Assembly (NCBI GenBank): GCA_964399635.1
Contig: CAYNRU010000037.1
Span: forward strand, 1 to 64,000
DNA: 64,000 nt
From: UBA4615 sp964399635
GTDB taxonomy: Bacteria; Pseudomonadota; Gammaproteobacteria; Burkholderiales; Burkholderiaceae_E
Reading direction: 5' to 3'
Within the stretch, counting starts at the first letter, position 1; every line of letters starts with the position of its first letter. The notes beneath the pieces were generated by a model. That model searched no databases. It worked only from the letters and a program-made list of their open reading frames with translations, and was not told where the DNA came from. This document shows, piece by piece, positions 1-7,501 of the stretch. A program made the position numbers and the translations under genes.

Positions 1-480
1 CTGACCGCGGACATCGCGGTGCCGAAGGACGCGCCCGACGCGCCGGTCGCGCCCGGCATCCCGGTCACCTACGTGCCCGCGCGCAACACGATCTTCCTGA
101 GCTTCGCGCTCGCGTGGGCCGAGACGCTGGGTGCGAGCGACGTCTTCGTCGGCGTCAACGCGCTCGACTACTCGGGCTATCCGGACTGCCGGCCCGAGTA
201 CATCGCGGCCTTCGAGCGCATGGCGAACCTCGCGACGAAGGCGGGCGTCGAGGGCACGCGGTCGCTGACGATCCACGCGCCGCTGATCGACCTGTCGAAG
301 GCCGACATCGTCCGCGCGGGGCTCGCGCTCGGCGTCGACTACGCGATCACCTGCAGCTGCTACGACCCGGGGCCGCACGGCGAGCCCTGCGGGGCGTGCG
401 ACGCGTGCCGGCTGCGGGCGAAGGGGTTCGCGGAGGCGGGGGTGGCGGATCCGCTGGTGGAGCGGTTCGGCGGAGTGTGA
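1..480 (+). CDS. queC: QueC, 7-cyano-7-deazaguanine synthase (5' end outside window)
   Basis: QueC converts 7-carboxy-7-deazaguanine to preQ0 with ATP and ammonia in queuosine biosynthesis, in the cytoplasm. The reading frame is open from the first base, so the N-terminal PP-loop lies outside. The visible part has the family block VPARNTIFLSFALAWAE, the GVNALDYSGYPDCRPEY block and the C-terminal zinc site with CSCYDP followed by the CGACDAC cysteine cluster. It ends at a normal family C-terminus. Recognition is secure. Confidence 0.95.
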   Translation: MTADIAVPKDAPDAPVAPGIPVTYVPARNTIFLSFALAWAETLGASDVFVGVNALDYSGYPDCRPEYIAAFERMANLATKAGVEGTRSLTIHAPLIDLSKADIVRAGLALGVDYAITCSCYDPGPHGEPCGACDACRLRAKGFAEAGVADPLVERFGGV

Positions 481-490
481 CGCCGGCGGA

Positions 491-589
491 TCACAGCGAC
501 GCCAGGAACGCGTCGAGCGTCATCGCGGGGCAGAGCCCGCGCGACCCGACGAGCGCGAGGAGCGCGCGGTCCCCGGTCACGACGCCTGC
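491..589 (-). pseudogene. C-terminal stub of a PIN-domain toxin
   Basis: About 33 codons match the very end of PIN toxins of the AbrB-partnered type: a VVTGDRALLAL block (the conserved acidic TGD strand) and the ending LDAFLASL. A full PIN domain has about 130 residues. Everything upstream, including the first acidic metal ligands, is missing. The frame continues upstream only as Arg/Pro-rich shadow of the antitoxin gene. The stub sits directly after the antitoxin stop, where the toxin gene belongs, so an internal deletion of the toxin is the simplest reading. Catalysis is not possible. Confidence 0.6.
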
Positions 590-605
590 GGTCGCGCGGC
601 CGCCA

Positions 606-923
606 TCACCGACCCGTCTTGGCCTTCGTCGACGGGGGCCGAGCGGAGCCGGTGCGCGCGTACCGGGACCGGACAGGTTCGGCGAGGACGCCGGGTTCGG
701 CCACCTCGGTCCGGGCCCACCGGACCGCACGGTCGACGTCGTCGACGGTCAGGCCGAGCGCCTCGAGCTTGCCACGGACCGCGTCGCCTCGCTGGATCCG
801 GACCGGCGTCAGCACGACCTGGCCGCCGCGGAGCTCGACCTCGAAGTACTCGGGGGCGCCGACGGATTCGACGACGACCTTCGGCAGCGTGAGCTGGTTC
901 TTGGAGGTGGGCTTGGCAAGCAT
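606..923 (-). CDS. AbrB/MazE-type antitoxin
   Basis: The N-terminus carries the swapped-hairpin AbrB DNA-binding signature (TSKNQLTLPKVV, residues 6-17), followed by the beta-strand segment FEVELRGGQVVLTPV. This is typical of antitoxins that repress their own operon and bind a PIN-type toxin. The protein is 105 residues. The last 30 or so after AVRWAR are Arg/Ser/Pro-rich and atypical, and may be read-through created when the toxin gene was deleted. ATG at 923 follows an AGGA Shine-Dalgarno inside a palindromic AT-rich stretch. The toxin downstream is a stub, so this is an orphan antitoxin. Confidence 0.75.
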   Translation of the reverse strand: MLAKPTSKNQLTLPKVVVESVGAPEYFEVELRGGQVVLTPVRIQRGDAVRGKLEALGLTVDDVDRAVRWARTEVAEPGVLAEPVRSRYARTGSARPPSTKAKTGR

Positions 924-924
924 C

Positions 925-950
925 GGATATCCTTTGATCAAGGACTCCTT
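925..950. promoter_or_regulatory. Palindromic operator region of the antitoxin gene
   Basis: An AT-rich island just upstream of the antitoxin start contains GGATATCC (925-932) and alternating half-sites TCCTT (930-934), AAGGA (940-944) and TCCTT (946-950). Such nested inverted repeats fit autoregulation by an AbrB-type antitoxin. The assignment is by position and symmetry only. Confidence 0.45.
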
Positions 951-982
951 ACTCCACCACCGCGGCACCGCTGCGGACGCCT

Positions 983-1876
983 TCAGCGGACGCCGGTCGA
1001 CCTGCGGTGTTCCCGCCAATTCCCCGAAGCGATCCGCGCCCCCCGCCCGACCGTCTCGCCCGCCACGTACGTCCACGCGCGCCGCGTCCCCTCCGCGGTC
1101 GTCACGTCCACCAGCGTCCGGTGGTAAAGCCGCCCCGGCCGGCCATAGCCGTCGAACGCCTCGAGCGCGTCGAGCGGTCCGAGCCGCGCCTCGACGTCGT
1201 CGAGCTCCACGAGCTCGCCGTGCACGGTCGACGCGCCGTCGAGCACCATCACCGGATAGGGCTCCCCGGTCTCGAGCAGCGCGCCGCGCACGGTCGCGTC
1301 GCGCACGCGGCGCACCGGGCGGTCGTGCATCACGTGCGCGTTCGCCTCGCCGCGCAGCAGCGTGCCGTAGACGAACACCGCGTCGACCCACGCGGCGCCC
1401 GGGCCGCCCGCGGCGGCCGCGCGCAGCGGCGCGGGGTCGTGGCCCCACGCGGCGTAGCCGGCCTCGACCGAGCGCAGGTAGTCGTCGGTGGGCGCGTGGT
1501 GCACGTCGCGGCGGGCGTCGGTGACGACGTAGACGACCGCGGGCACGACGGTGCCGTCGCGCACGATCGCCTCGGTGTCGCGGCGCGCGTAGGCGCCGGT
1601 CGCGACGCCCTCCTTCGCGTCGAGTGCGGCCCAGCCCCTCGGCGAGAGCCCGAGCAGCGCGCCCTGTACGACGCTGCCGCGCCGCGCGCGCACGTCGAGC
1701 GCGCCGGCCTCGTGCCGCGTCGATCGGTAGCCGAACGACAGCGCGTGGTCGGGCAGCCACGCGGCGCCGACGGGCCGCGCGTGCGACGCGTCGAGGCCGC
1801 GTTCGCGCAGCCAGGCCGCGAGCGTGTCGGCGCACAGGTTCGAGCCGTAGGCGAAGCAGGGGCGGTCGTCGGTCAC
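983..1876 (-). CDS. Tandem gamma-glutamylcyclotransferase-fold protein
   Basis: The protein has 297 residues and two gamma-glutamylcyclotransferase (AIG2/GGCT) domains. The first has FAYGSNL (residues 8-14) and LDAKEG with a candidate catalytic Glu89. The second has VFVYGTLLRGEANAH (167-181) and LDALEAFDGY with Glu239. The family releases 5-oxoproline from gamma-glutamyl peptides or acts on gamma-glutamylamines; the substrate here is unknown. The GTG start at 1876 overlaps the stop of the MazG-like gene by 4 nt, so the two are translationally coupled. Single-domain versions are usual, so the tandem form is notable. Confidence 0.85.
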   Translation of the reverse strand: MTDDRPCFAYGSNLCADTLAAWLRERGLDASHARPVGAAWLPDHALSFGYRSTRHEAGALDVRARRGSVVQGALLGLSPRGWAALDAKEGVATGAYARRDTEAIVRDGTVVPAVVYVVTDARRDVHHAPTDDYLRSVEAGYAAWGHDPAPLRAAAAGGPGAAWVDAVFVYGTLLRGEANAHVMHDRPVRRVRDATVRGALLETGEPYPVMVLDGASTVHGELVELDDVEARLGPLDALEAFDGYGRPGRLYHRTLVDVTTAEGTRRAWTYVAGETVGRGARIASGNWREHRRSTGVR

Positions 1877-2301
1877 AGCCGGTCGTGCTTGTCGCTGCGG
1901 CCGCGGGCCCTGTCCACCGGATAGCGCGTCGCGTTGATCGCCATCTTGCGGCGCGCGGCGTCGGCGAGGTCGACGTCGAGGCGATCGGCGAGGCGCACCA
2001 GGTAGAGCAGCACGTCGGCCATCTCCATGCGCACCGCCTCGAGCACGTCGGGCGGCAGCGCGTGCGAGCGGTCGTCGGGCAGCCACTGGAACGGCTCGAG
2101 CAGCTCGCCGGCCTCGACGACCAGCGCCGCGGCCAGGTTCTTCGGCGCGTGGAAGCGCTCCCAGTCGCGCTCGGCGGCGAAGGTGCGCAGCGCGTCGCGC
2201 AATTCGGCGAGCGGGTCGCCCGACCCGGGCGCTGCCGTCGTCGCGGCACGGGGCGCCGCTGTCGGGGGCGGCAGGTCGTCCGGGCGCGCGTCGGTGCTCA
2301 T
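1873..2301 (-). CDS. MazG-like nucleotide pyrophosphohydrolase
   Basis: This 142-residue protein resembles all-alpha NTP pyrophosphohydrolases of the RS21-C6/dCTPase type. A Pro/Ala-rich N-terminus of about 30 residues is followed by a block around DWERFHAPKNLA, then the metal-binding helices VVEAGELLEPFQW and EMADVLLYLVRLAD, whose Glu and Asp residues bind magnesium. It probably hydrolyses non-canonical or dC-type NTPs to NMP and pyrophosphate for pool sanitation. It overlaps the downstream cyclotransferase gene by 4 nt and follows the J-domain operon by 53 nt on the same strand. Confidence 0.85.
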   Translation of the reverse strand: MSTDARPDDLPPPTAAPRAATTAAPGSGDPLAELRDALRTFAAERDWERFHAPKNLAAALVVEAGELLEPFQWLPDDRSHALPPDVLEAVRMEMADVLLYLVRLADRLDVDLADAARRKMAINATRYPVDRARGRSDKHDRL

Positions 2302-2354
2302 CGCGGGATCATGCCATCGGACGCAGGGGTCGACACGCGCCGCCGACGCGCCGA

Positions 2355-3638
2355 CTAGGTCGCGGCTCGCTTCTTCGCGAGCGCGTGCGTCTTGGTCGCG
2401 GGTTTCTTCGTCGCGGGCTTCGCGGGTGCGGGCTGCTTCGCACCCGCCGCCTTCACCGGCAGCCACTCCGCCGCGAACAGCAGCCAGGCGTCGGCGCCCG
2501 CATCCTCGTCGAACGCCGACTCGCGCTCGTCCCAGAAGTCGCGCCACAGCCCGAGCAGGTCGGCGTGGTACTGGTGCGGCGCGTTCGCGTCGAGCCAGGC
2601 GGCGGCACGACGCTCGTCGGGGCGCTCCGCGAGCGTCCTGCGCAGCAGCGTCACGGCGGCCTTCGGCGCCAGCGGCCAGGCCGACTCGAAGCCGATCACA
2701 CCCTGCAGCATCGTCGCGAGCAGGCGCGGCTCGTCGGTCGCGCCGCCTGTCAGCACCTGCCAGTGCGAGGTGGTCAGCTCGCCGACGTCGTCGACGTCGT
2801 CGAGCGCGTCGGCCGGCAGCACCAGCCACGCGTGCAGCGGGTTGCTCAACGGGTCGCCGGCGACGAGGCGGTGCACCGGCTCGTCGGACGCGGCGATCGC
2901 CTCGATCACGCGCGGGCCCTCGGTCGACCACACGTCCTCGACCGCCTCGCGGTGCTCGGGCGGCACGCCGGGCGGCAGCACGCGGAAGCGCGCCGGCGCG
3001 CGGCGCACCGCCTCGAAGAGCGCCTCGAAGCCGCGCACGCCGTCGATCCACGCCGGCTCGCGCGCGTACGCGCGGATCAGCAGCGCGGTCAGGATCACCT
3101 GCTCGGGCTCGTAGTACGGCTCGGGCGGCGTGCCCTCGAGCGTCGCGGCGAGCGCATCGGCGGCCGCTCGGCGACGGCTCGCGAGTTCGGCCTCGCGCTG
3201 GCGCTCGAGCAGCACCTCGAACGGCAGGTGCGCCCACTCGGCGACGACGGCCTCCTCGAAGCGACGCCGGTTGACCGGGTCCACCGCATCGGGATCGACG
3301 CCGTGCTCGATCGCGAGCACGCGCTTGATCGCCTGCGACGCGCCCTTGGTGTGGAACAGCAGCCCGTTCTCTGCGAGCGAACGCGCGGCCGCGGCGACGT
3401 CGCCGCGGCTGACCTGCTGCAGGTGCAGGTTCACCAGCCCGAGCATGCTGCGCATCGCGCGCTCGAGGTCGTCGCGCAGCGACTCCGAGCCGAGCACGCC
3501 GGCGATCCGCCGGATCGCGCGGGTACCCTCGGCGACCAGCGCATCGCGGCGCGCGCCGTCGATCTCGCCGGTGCGCACGCCGTGCGTCCAGGCCCGCTCG
3601 AACAGCGTGCGCGCGTCGTGCCGGGCGACGGCGGTCAC
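2355..3638 (-). CDS. Uncharacterised protein, last gene of J-domain operon
   Basis: A 427-residue protein I do not recognise. It is mostly helical, with no signal peptide or membrane segment. The middle (about residues 100-370) is acidic and Trp/Leu-rich. The last 30 residues are a lysine/alanine/proline tail (AAGAKQPAPAKPATKKPATK) like histone H1-type tails, which suggests contact with nucleic acid or another polyanion. GTG at 3638 overlaps the upstream stop by 4 nt. It is the fourth gene of a tightly coupled set beginning with a J-domain protein, which suggests a client or assembly role. No function is assigned. Confidence 0.8.
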   Translation of the reverse strand: MTAVARHDARTLFERAWTHGVRTGEIDGARRDALVAEGTRAIRRIAGVLGSESLRDDLERAMRSMLGLVNLHLQQVSRGDVAAAARSLAENGLLFHTKGASQAIKRVLAIEHGVDPDAVDPVNRRRFEEAVVAEWAHLPFEVLLERQREAELASRRRAAADALAATLEGTPPEPYYEPEQVILTALLIRAYAREPAWIDGVRGFEALFEAVRRAPARFRVLPPGVPPEHREAVEDVWSTEGPRVIEAIAASDEPVHRLVAGDPLSNPLHAWLVLPADALDDVDDVGELTTSHWQVLTGGATDEPRLLATMLQGVIGFESAWPLAPKAAVTLLRRTLAERPDERRAAAWLDANAPHQYHADLLGLWRDFWDERESAFDEDAGADAWLLFAAEWLPVKAAGAKQPAPAKPATKKPATKTHALAKKRAAT

Positions 3639-4354
3639 AGCACGTCGTCCTCGTCGTCGTCGGCCGGCCCGGCGGCCCCGGCGGCGGGCCTGGGCGGCGG
3701 CGGCGCGGCGGCCGCGCGGTGATGGCGCGCGCGCAGCATCTCCAGCATGTCGCGGAAGATCTCGTAGTGCTCGACGCGCAGCCGCCATGCGAGCTCGCGC
3801 CAGTCCCCGTCCCGCACCTCGCGCAGCGCGACGACGCCGCGCCGGGTGTCCTCGTCGAGCTCGGCCTCGAGCAGGTCGGCGTTCGAGGTCGGGATGCCGT
3901 CGATCTCCTCGCCCTCCTGCTCGTCGAAGGTGCCGTTCAGCAGGAAACGCTCGACCTCCTCGTGCCGGTCCTCGAAGTAGTCGCACAGCACGTTCAGGCC
4001 GTCCTCGGACGCGCCGAGCGCGACGACGAACTCGTCGGTGCGCGACTCGTCGGCGAACGCCACGGCGTTGACCATGCCGCGCAGCCGATCGTGGCCCTTC
4101 TCGCCGTACTGGCGCTCGAGCACCGCCGCCTCGACGAAGCGCCCGGGCGCGATCAGCTCGCCGACGATCGACGGCTTGGCGCTGTCGTGCTCGCGCAGGA
4201 TCGCGACGACGTCGCGCGGCGGCATCTCGTCGATGACCTTCGCGAGCGCGCGGTCGCCCTCCTGGTCGGCGAGCACCGCGAGCGCGCGCTCGGCGCTCTC
4301 GATGTCGCCCTCGAAGACCATCGCGGACACGGTGGTGACGACGGGATGGGTCAC
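3635..4354 (-). CDS. Uncharacterised protein with MgtE_N-like helices
   Basis: A 239-residue cytoplasmic protein of unknown function. Residues about 10-75 contain short repeats of the form IDEMPPRDVVAILREHD, resembling the helical superhelix of MgtE N-terminal domains; this is a weak similarity by eye. The C-terminus is Ala/Pro-rich and ends in an acidic run (ADDDEDDVL). GTG at 4354 and the stop at 3635 both sit in 4-nt overlaps with neighbours, so it is coupled on both sides. It probably works with the products of the adjacent genes. Confidence 0.75.
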   Translation of the reverse strand: MTHPVVTTVSAMVFEGDIESAERALAVLADQEGDRALAKVIDEMPPRDVVAILREHDSAKPSIVGELIAPGRFVEAAVLERQYGEKGHDRLRGMVNAVAFADESRTDEFVVALGASEDGLNVLCDYFEDRHEEVERFLLNGTFDEQEGEEIDGIPTSNADLLEAELDEDTRRGVVALREVRDGDWRELAWRLRVEHYEIFRDMLEMLRARHHRAAAAPPPPRPAAGAAGPADDDEDDVL

Positions 4355-4908
4355 GGCTCGCTCCTCCGGTCGAAGCCCTGCTGCTCGAGGAAGTCGTCGG
4401 CGAGGCCCTCGACGTCGTCGTCGCCCTCGCCCTCGTCGCGGTCGTCCCCGTCGTCGCGCTCGCGGCGCGCGGCGCCCTCGGTCTCGGGTTCGACCGCCGG
4501 CCCGGTCTCGGCGCGCTGCTTCGAGAGCAGGTACTCGAGGCCCACGACCGTCGCGAGGAACGCAGGCCCCGCCTCCTCCTCGAGCGCGCGCTCGACCAGC
4601 GGGCGGGCCCACGAGGCGACCTCGACGAGGCGCGCCAGCTCGCCCCACGACGGCAGCGCGTCGGGCTCGCAGCCGAGCAGGTCCTCGATCGCGGGCACCC
4701 GGCCGGGCGGCAGGTGGAACGCGCCGTGCAGCGCGGGCGCGAGCATCAGCGGGTCGGTGTCGATCATCGAGACCACCGCGGCGAAGCCCGCGCGCTTGTC
4801 GCGCAGGCGTCGGTCGAGCACGTCGCGGCCCTCGCTGTCGAGGCGCAGGTCCTCGATCTCGGACAGGTAGCCGTCCTGCAGCTCGTGGAAGTAGCGCGAC
4901 AGGTTCAT
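4351..4908 (-). CDS. Uncharacterised protein with acidic C-terminal tail
   Basis: A 185-residue protein that I cannot place in a family. Residues 1-140 are a helical globular part beginning MNLSRYFHELQDGYL. The remainder is highly charged and rich in Asp/Glu (for example RDDGDDRDEGEGDDDVEG), ending in a short amphipathic helix. ATG at 4908 overlaps the stop of the J-domain gene (ATGA), and its own stop overlaps the next start. The acidic tail contrasts with the lysine-rich tail of the operon's last protein, so the two could interact. That is inference. Confidence 0.75.
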   Translation of the reverse strand: MNLSRYFHELQDGYLSEIEDLRLDSEGRDVLDRRLRDKRAGFAAVVSMIDTDPLMLAPALHGAFHLPPGRVPAIEDLLGCEPDALPSWGELARLVEVASWARPLVERALEEEAGPAFLATVVGLEYLLSKQRAETGPAVEPETEGAARRERDDGDDRDEGEGDDDVEGLADDFLEQQGFDRRSEP

Positions 4909-5189
4909 TCGAGTCCGGCGAGGTAGGTGCGGAACATCGCGTCGGCGACCGACGCGGGATCGTCGAGCAGGCGCTTCTGGCGGCGGGCGTCGTGCGCGCG
5001 ACGCCGGTCCTCGTCGATCAGCAGCTCGTACGCCTCCTGCGCCTCGCGGAAGCGCTCGGCCGCGTCGGGCGCGGGATTGCGGTCCGGGTGGAAGACCGAC
5101 GCCTTCTTTCGGAAGGCGAGGCGGATGTCGGCGGGCGTCGCGGTCGACGCGACGCCGAGCACGTCGTACGGGTCTCGTTCGGTGGCCAT
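4905..5189 (-). CDS. Small J-domain (DnaJ-like) protein
   Basis: A 94-residue protein that is essentially only a J domain: DPYDVLGVASTATPADIRLAFRKKA, then the Hsp70-activating HPD in FHPDRNP, then helix IV. It lacks the Gly/Phe region, zinc finger and C-terminal substrate domains of DnaJ. It would recruit and stimulate an Hsp70 (DnaK or HscA) for a specific client, presumably encoded by the three genes downstream. ATG at 5189 was chosen because the J domain begins directly after it. It is the first gene of a four-gene overlapping operon. Confidence 0.85.
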   Translation of the reverse strand: MATERDPYDVLGVASTATPADIRLAFRKKASVFHPDRNPAPDAAERFREAQEAYELLIDEDRRRAHDARRQKRLLDDPASVADAMFRTYLAGLE

Positions 5190-5315
5190 CGGGGCTGCTG
5201 GGGGAGGGCTCGCGGGGCGCGGGGCCGCGCGGGGCCGGAATGATGGCACAGCCGCGCCTCCGGGGCAGCGCGGGGCACGCGTCGGGGCGGCTCGGAGGGC
5301 GACGCGTCCGGGCGC

Positions 5316-5912
5316 TCAGCGGCCCTCGGCGCACCTCAGCACGTCCGGGCTCGAGCCCTGCTGCAGGCAGTGCCGCAGGTCGCCCTGCGGACGCTCCCGG
5401 GTCTTCGTGTCCGCCGGCACCGTGCCCTTCGCGCCTGCGGATGTCTTCGCCGCGGGCGTGCGGGTCTCGGCGCGGCCGACCCAGGATTCGGCGGCGGCGC
5501 GCCAGCCCGCGGGCGGGCCGTCGCCGAGGTGGTGCCAGCCGGCCGCGCCGAGCGCGAGCACGACGATCGCGACCACCCCCGCGGTCAACGCGCGCACGCC
5601 GCTGCCGGGTGGAGACGGCGCGAGGCGGGCCGCCCGGCGCCGCCCGGTCGCGCCGCGCTCGTGGCGCAGCCGCAGCCCGATCGCCACGCCGCCGATCGCG
5701 AGGCCCGCGAACACGCCCGAGAAGTCGAGCAGCAGCTCGCCCGGCGACCGGGTGAAATCCCCGGGCACCCCACGCGCGAGGCCCACCGCCGCGGCGGCGA
5801 TCGCGACGATGACGAGCAGCAGCCGGTTCGGGACGAACGCGGCGACGAGCGCGATCGCGCCCGCCTGCGCGGCCATCGTGAGGAGGTGATGTGGAATCGT
5901 CAGGCCGAGCAT
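5316..5912 (-). CDS. Predicted membrane protein with periplasmic C-terminal tail
   Basis: A 198-residue protein of unknown family. Hydrophobic segments lie at about residues 12-50, 60-80 and 105-125, the last followed by a polar region containing WRAAAESWVGRAE, an Ala/Lys/Thr-rich linker and a Cys (RHCLQQGSSPDVLRC) end. The two terminal cysteines could form a disulfide. ATG at 5912 or the internal ATG at 5876 are both possible starts. It is separated from the J-domain operon and has no obvious partner. Confidence 0.6.
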   Translation of the reverse strand: MLGLTIPHHLLTMAAQAGAIALVAAFVPNRLLLVIVAIAAAAVGLARGVPGDFTRSPGELLLDFSGVFAGLAIGGVAIGLRLRHERGATGRRRAARLAPSPPGSGVRALTAGVVAIVVLALGAAGWHHLGDGPPAGWRAAAESWVGRAETRTPAAKTSAGAKGTVPADTKTRERPQGDLRHCLQQGSSPDVLRCAEGR

Positions 5913-6205
5913 CGCGGGCGTCGTCCGGAGGAGGCCGCAGGGTCGCGCGCGGGCGGCGTTGCCGGAAGGCGGAACCGACGAACGGACGCTCCGAGAGGTC
6001 GGACACGCCGATCGGGGGAGGGCCGGGCCGCCCGGCGGTGCCCGACGACGCGCGGCCGGCACGGTGGAACGGGACGTGGCGGGATCAGGATCGATGAGGG
6101 ACCATGCCGCGGGTCGGCGTGCCCACCGCCCGCGCCGCCCCCGGATCGCGGCGTCGCGCCGGCCCCGCTCCGTGCCACGTCCGCCCCATCGAGGAGCCTC
6201 GCGCC

Positions 6206-6979
6206 ATGAGCCACACGTACCTTCAGCTCGACGTTGCCGACCGCGTCGCGACGGTCACGCTCCACCGGCCCGACAAGGGCAACGCGCTCGCGCCGGCGGT
6301 GCTCGAGGAGGTCGAGTCGCTGTTCGGCGGCATCGCCGCGCGCGAGGACGTGAACGTCGTGGTGTTCACCGGCGGCGAGCGCCACTTCTCGGCGGGCTTC
6401 GACCTGAACGAGATCAGGACGCTCCAGAAAGTGTCGAACGAGGCCTACACCGCGCTCTTCCACCGCGCCTACCGCGCGGTGCTGTTCTGCGAGCAGCCGG
6501 TGCTCTGCGCGGTCGGCGGCCCGGCGATCGCCGGCGGCTTCGACCTGACGATGATGTGCGACGTGCGCTACGCGTCGACGCGCGCGAAGTTCGGCCAGCG
6601 CGAGATCGTGCTGTCGATGACGCCGATCATGGACCCGCTGTGGCGGATCATCGGGCTCGGCCGCGCCAAGGAGGTGGCGCTGTCGGGGCGGATCTACGAC
6701 GCGCAGGAGGCGCTCGCGATGGGCTACGTCTCGAAGGTCTTCCCCGAGGGCGAGCTGCTGGACTCGGTCGGGGCGATCGCGCGCGAGATGGCCGCCTACG
6801 ACCGTGCGTGCCTCGCGGAGACCAAGCGCCTGTCGAACCAGGTGCTGAACCAGGACCTGGACTCGGCGATGCGGATGCAGGAGTGGCTGTTCCGCACCTA
6901 CATCGGCGCCGAGGACTCGCACCGGCGCATCGACGCGCTGCAGGCGCAGCTCGCGGCGAGCCGCCGCAAGCCGGCCTGA
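6206..6979 (+). CDS. Enoyl-CoA hydratase/isomerase family protein
   Basis: A 257-residue crotonase-fold protein. The N-terminal strand pair ends in TLHRPDKGNALAP, the oxyanion-hole loop is HFSAGFDLNEI and the second loop GGPAIAGGFDLTMMCDVRYA. The position of the first catalytic glutamate reads FGQREI, so one acid is kept. ATG at 6206 follows GAGGAG at 6191. A NIPSNAP-family gene lies 30 nt downstream, probably in one transcript. The acyl-CoA substrate cannot be read from sequence. Confidence 0.88.
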   Translation: MSHTYLQLDVADRVATVTLHRPDKGNALAPAVLEEVESLFGGIAAREDVNVVVFTGGERHFSAGFDLNEIRTLQKVSNEAYTALFHRAYRAVLFCEQPVLCAVGGPAIAGGFDLTMMCDVRYASTRAKFGQREIVLSMTPIMDPLWRIIGLGRAKEVALSGRIYDAQEALAMGYVSKVFPEGELLDSVGAIAREMAAYDRACLAETKRLSNQVLNQDLDSAMRMQEWLFRTYIGAEDSHRRIDALQAQLAASRRKPA

Positions 6980-7009
6980 TCCCTTCAACGACCCCGCGAA
7001 CGAGCGACC

Positions 7010-7327
7010 ATGGCGATCTACGAGCTGCGCACCTACGACGTCGTCATCGGCAAGATGGCCGATGTCACCGAGCTGTACCGCACCGAAGGCTGGCCGGCCA
7101 TCGAGAAGCACCCGAAGAAGCTGGTCGGCTACTTCACCGGCGACATCGGCGCGCTGAACCAGCTGGTGCACCTGTGGAAGTTCGACGACGACGCCGACCG
7201 GCGCGCATTCTGGAAGGGCCTCTTCTCCGACCCGCAGTTCATGGCGTTCGCGGCGAAGCTGCGGCCGATGCTGCGCGACCAGCAGAACAAGCTGCTGATG
7301 GCGGCGCCCTGGGGGCCGACGCCCTGA
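7010..7327 (+). CDS. NIPSNAP family protein
   Basis: A 105-residue single-domain protein with the NIPSNAP pattern: start MAIYELRTYDVVIGKM, a central LVGYFTGDIGALNQLVHLW and the C-terminal MLRDQQNKLLMAAPW. The fold is a dimeric ferredoxin-like alpha+beta barrel. Function is poorly known; bacterial members often sit beside acyl-CoA or aromatic catabolic genes, as here beside an enoyl-CoA hydratase. A hairpin follows the stop. Confidence 0.88.
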   Translation: MAIYELRTYDVVIGKMADVTELYRTEGWPAIEKHPKKLVGYFTGDIGALNQLVHLWKFDDDADRRAFWKGLFSDPQFMAFAAKLRPMLRDQQNKLLMAAPWGPTP

Positions 7328-7349
7328 ATCGCGCTGCAGCGCCAACGGC

Positions 7350-7378
7350 GGCCGCGGCGGCGGGCGCGTGCCGCGGCC
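7350..7378 (+). terminator. GC-rich hairpin after the NIPSNAP gene
   Basis: A perfect 9-bp stem GGCCGCGGC / GCCGCGGCC encloses an 11-nt loop, 22 nt after the NIPSNAP stop and before the AT-rich receptor promoter. No T-tract follows, so intrinsic termination is only likely, not certain. Confidence 0.4.
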
Positions 7379-7386
7379 CGATCGGC

Positions 7387-7447
7387 TTGCCACGAACGGC
7401 CACGCTGGCTATTCTTGCAACATAGTTCTATATGCAATTCTATTGCA
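7387..7447 (+). promoter_or_regulatory. Promoter and Fur-like palindrome of the TonB receptor
   Basis: A sigma70-like promoter TTGCCA (7387-7392), 17-nt spacer, TATTCT (7410-7415) is followed by an AT-rich island. The island contains TTGCAA (7415-7420) and the inverted repeat TGCAAT-TCT-ATTGCA (7433-7447). Its symmetry, its location around the expected transcription start and the nature of the gene (siderophore-type receptor) suggest Fur or another metal-responsive repressor. The match to the classical Fur box is only partial. Confidence 0.5.
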
Positions 7448-7501
7448 ACTGATGGTCTCGGGCCGAACCGGGGCCGCGTGCTCCCCGAGAGGCCCGTTCC
7501 C

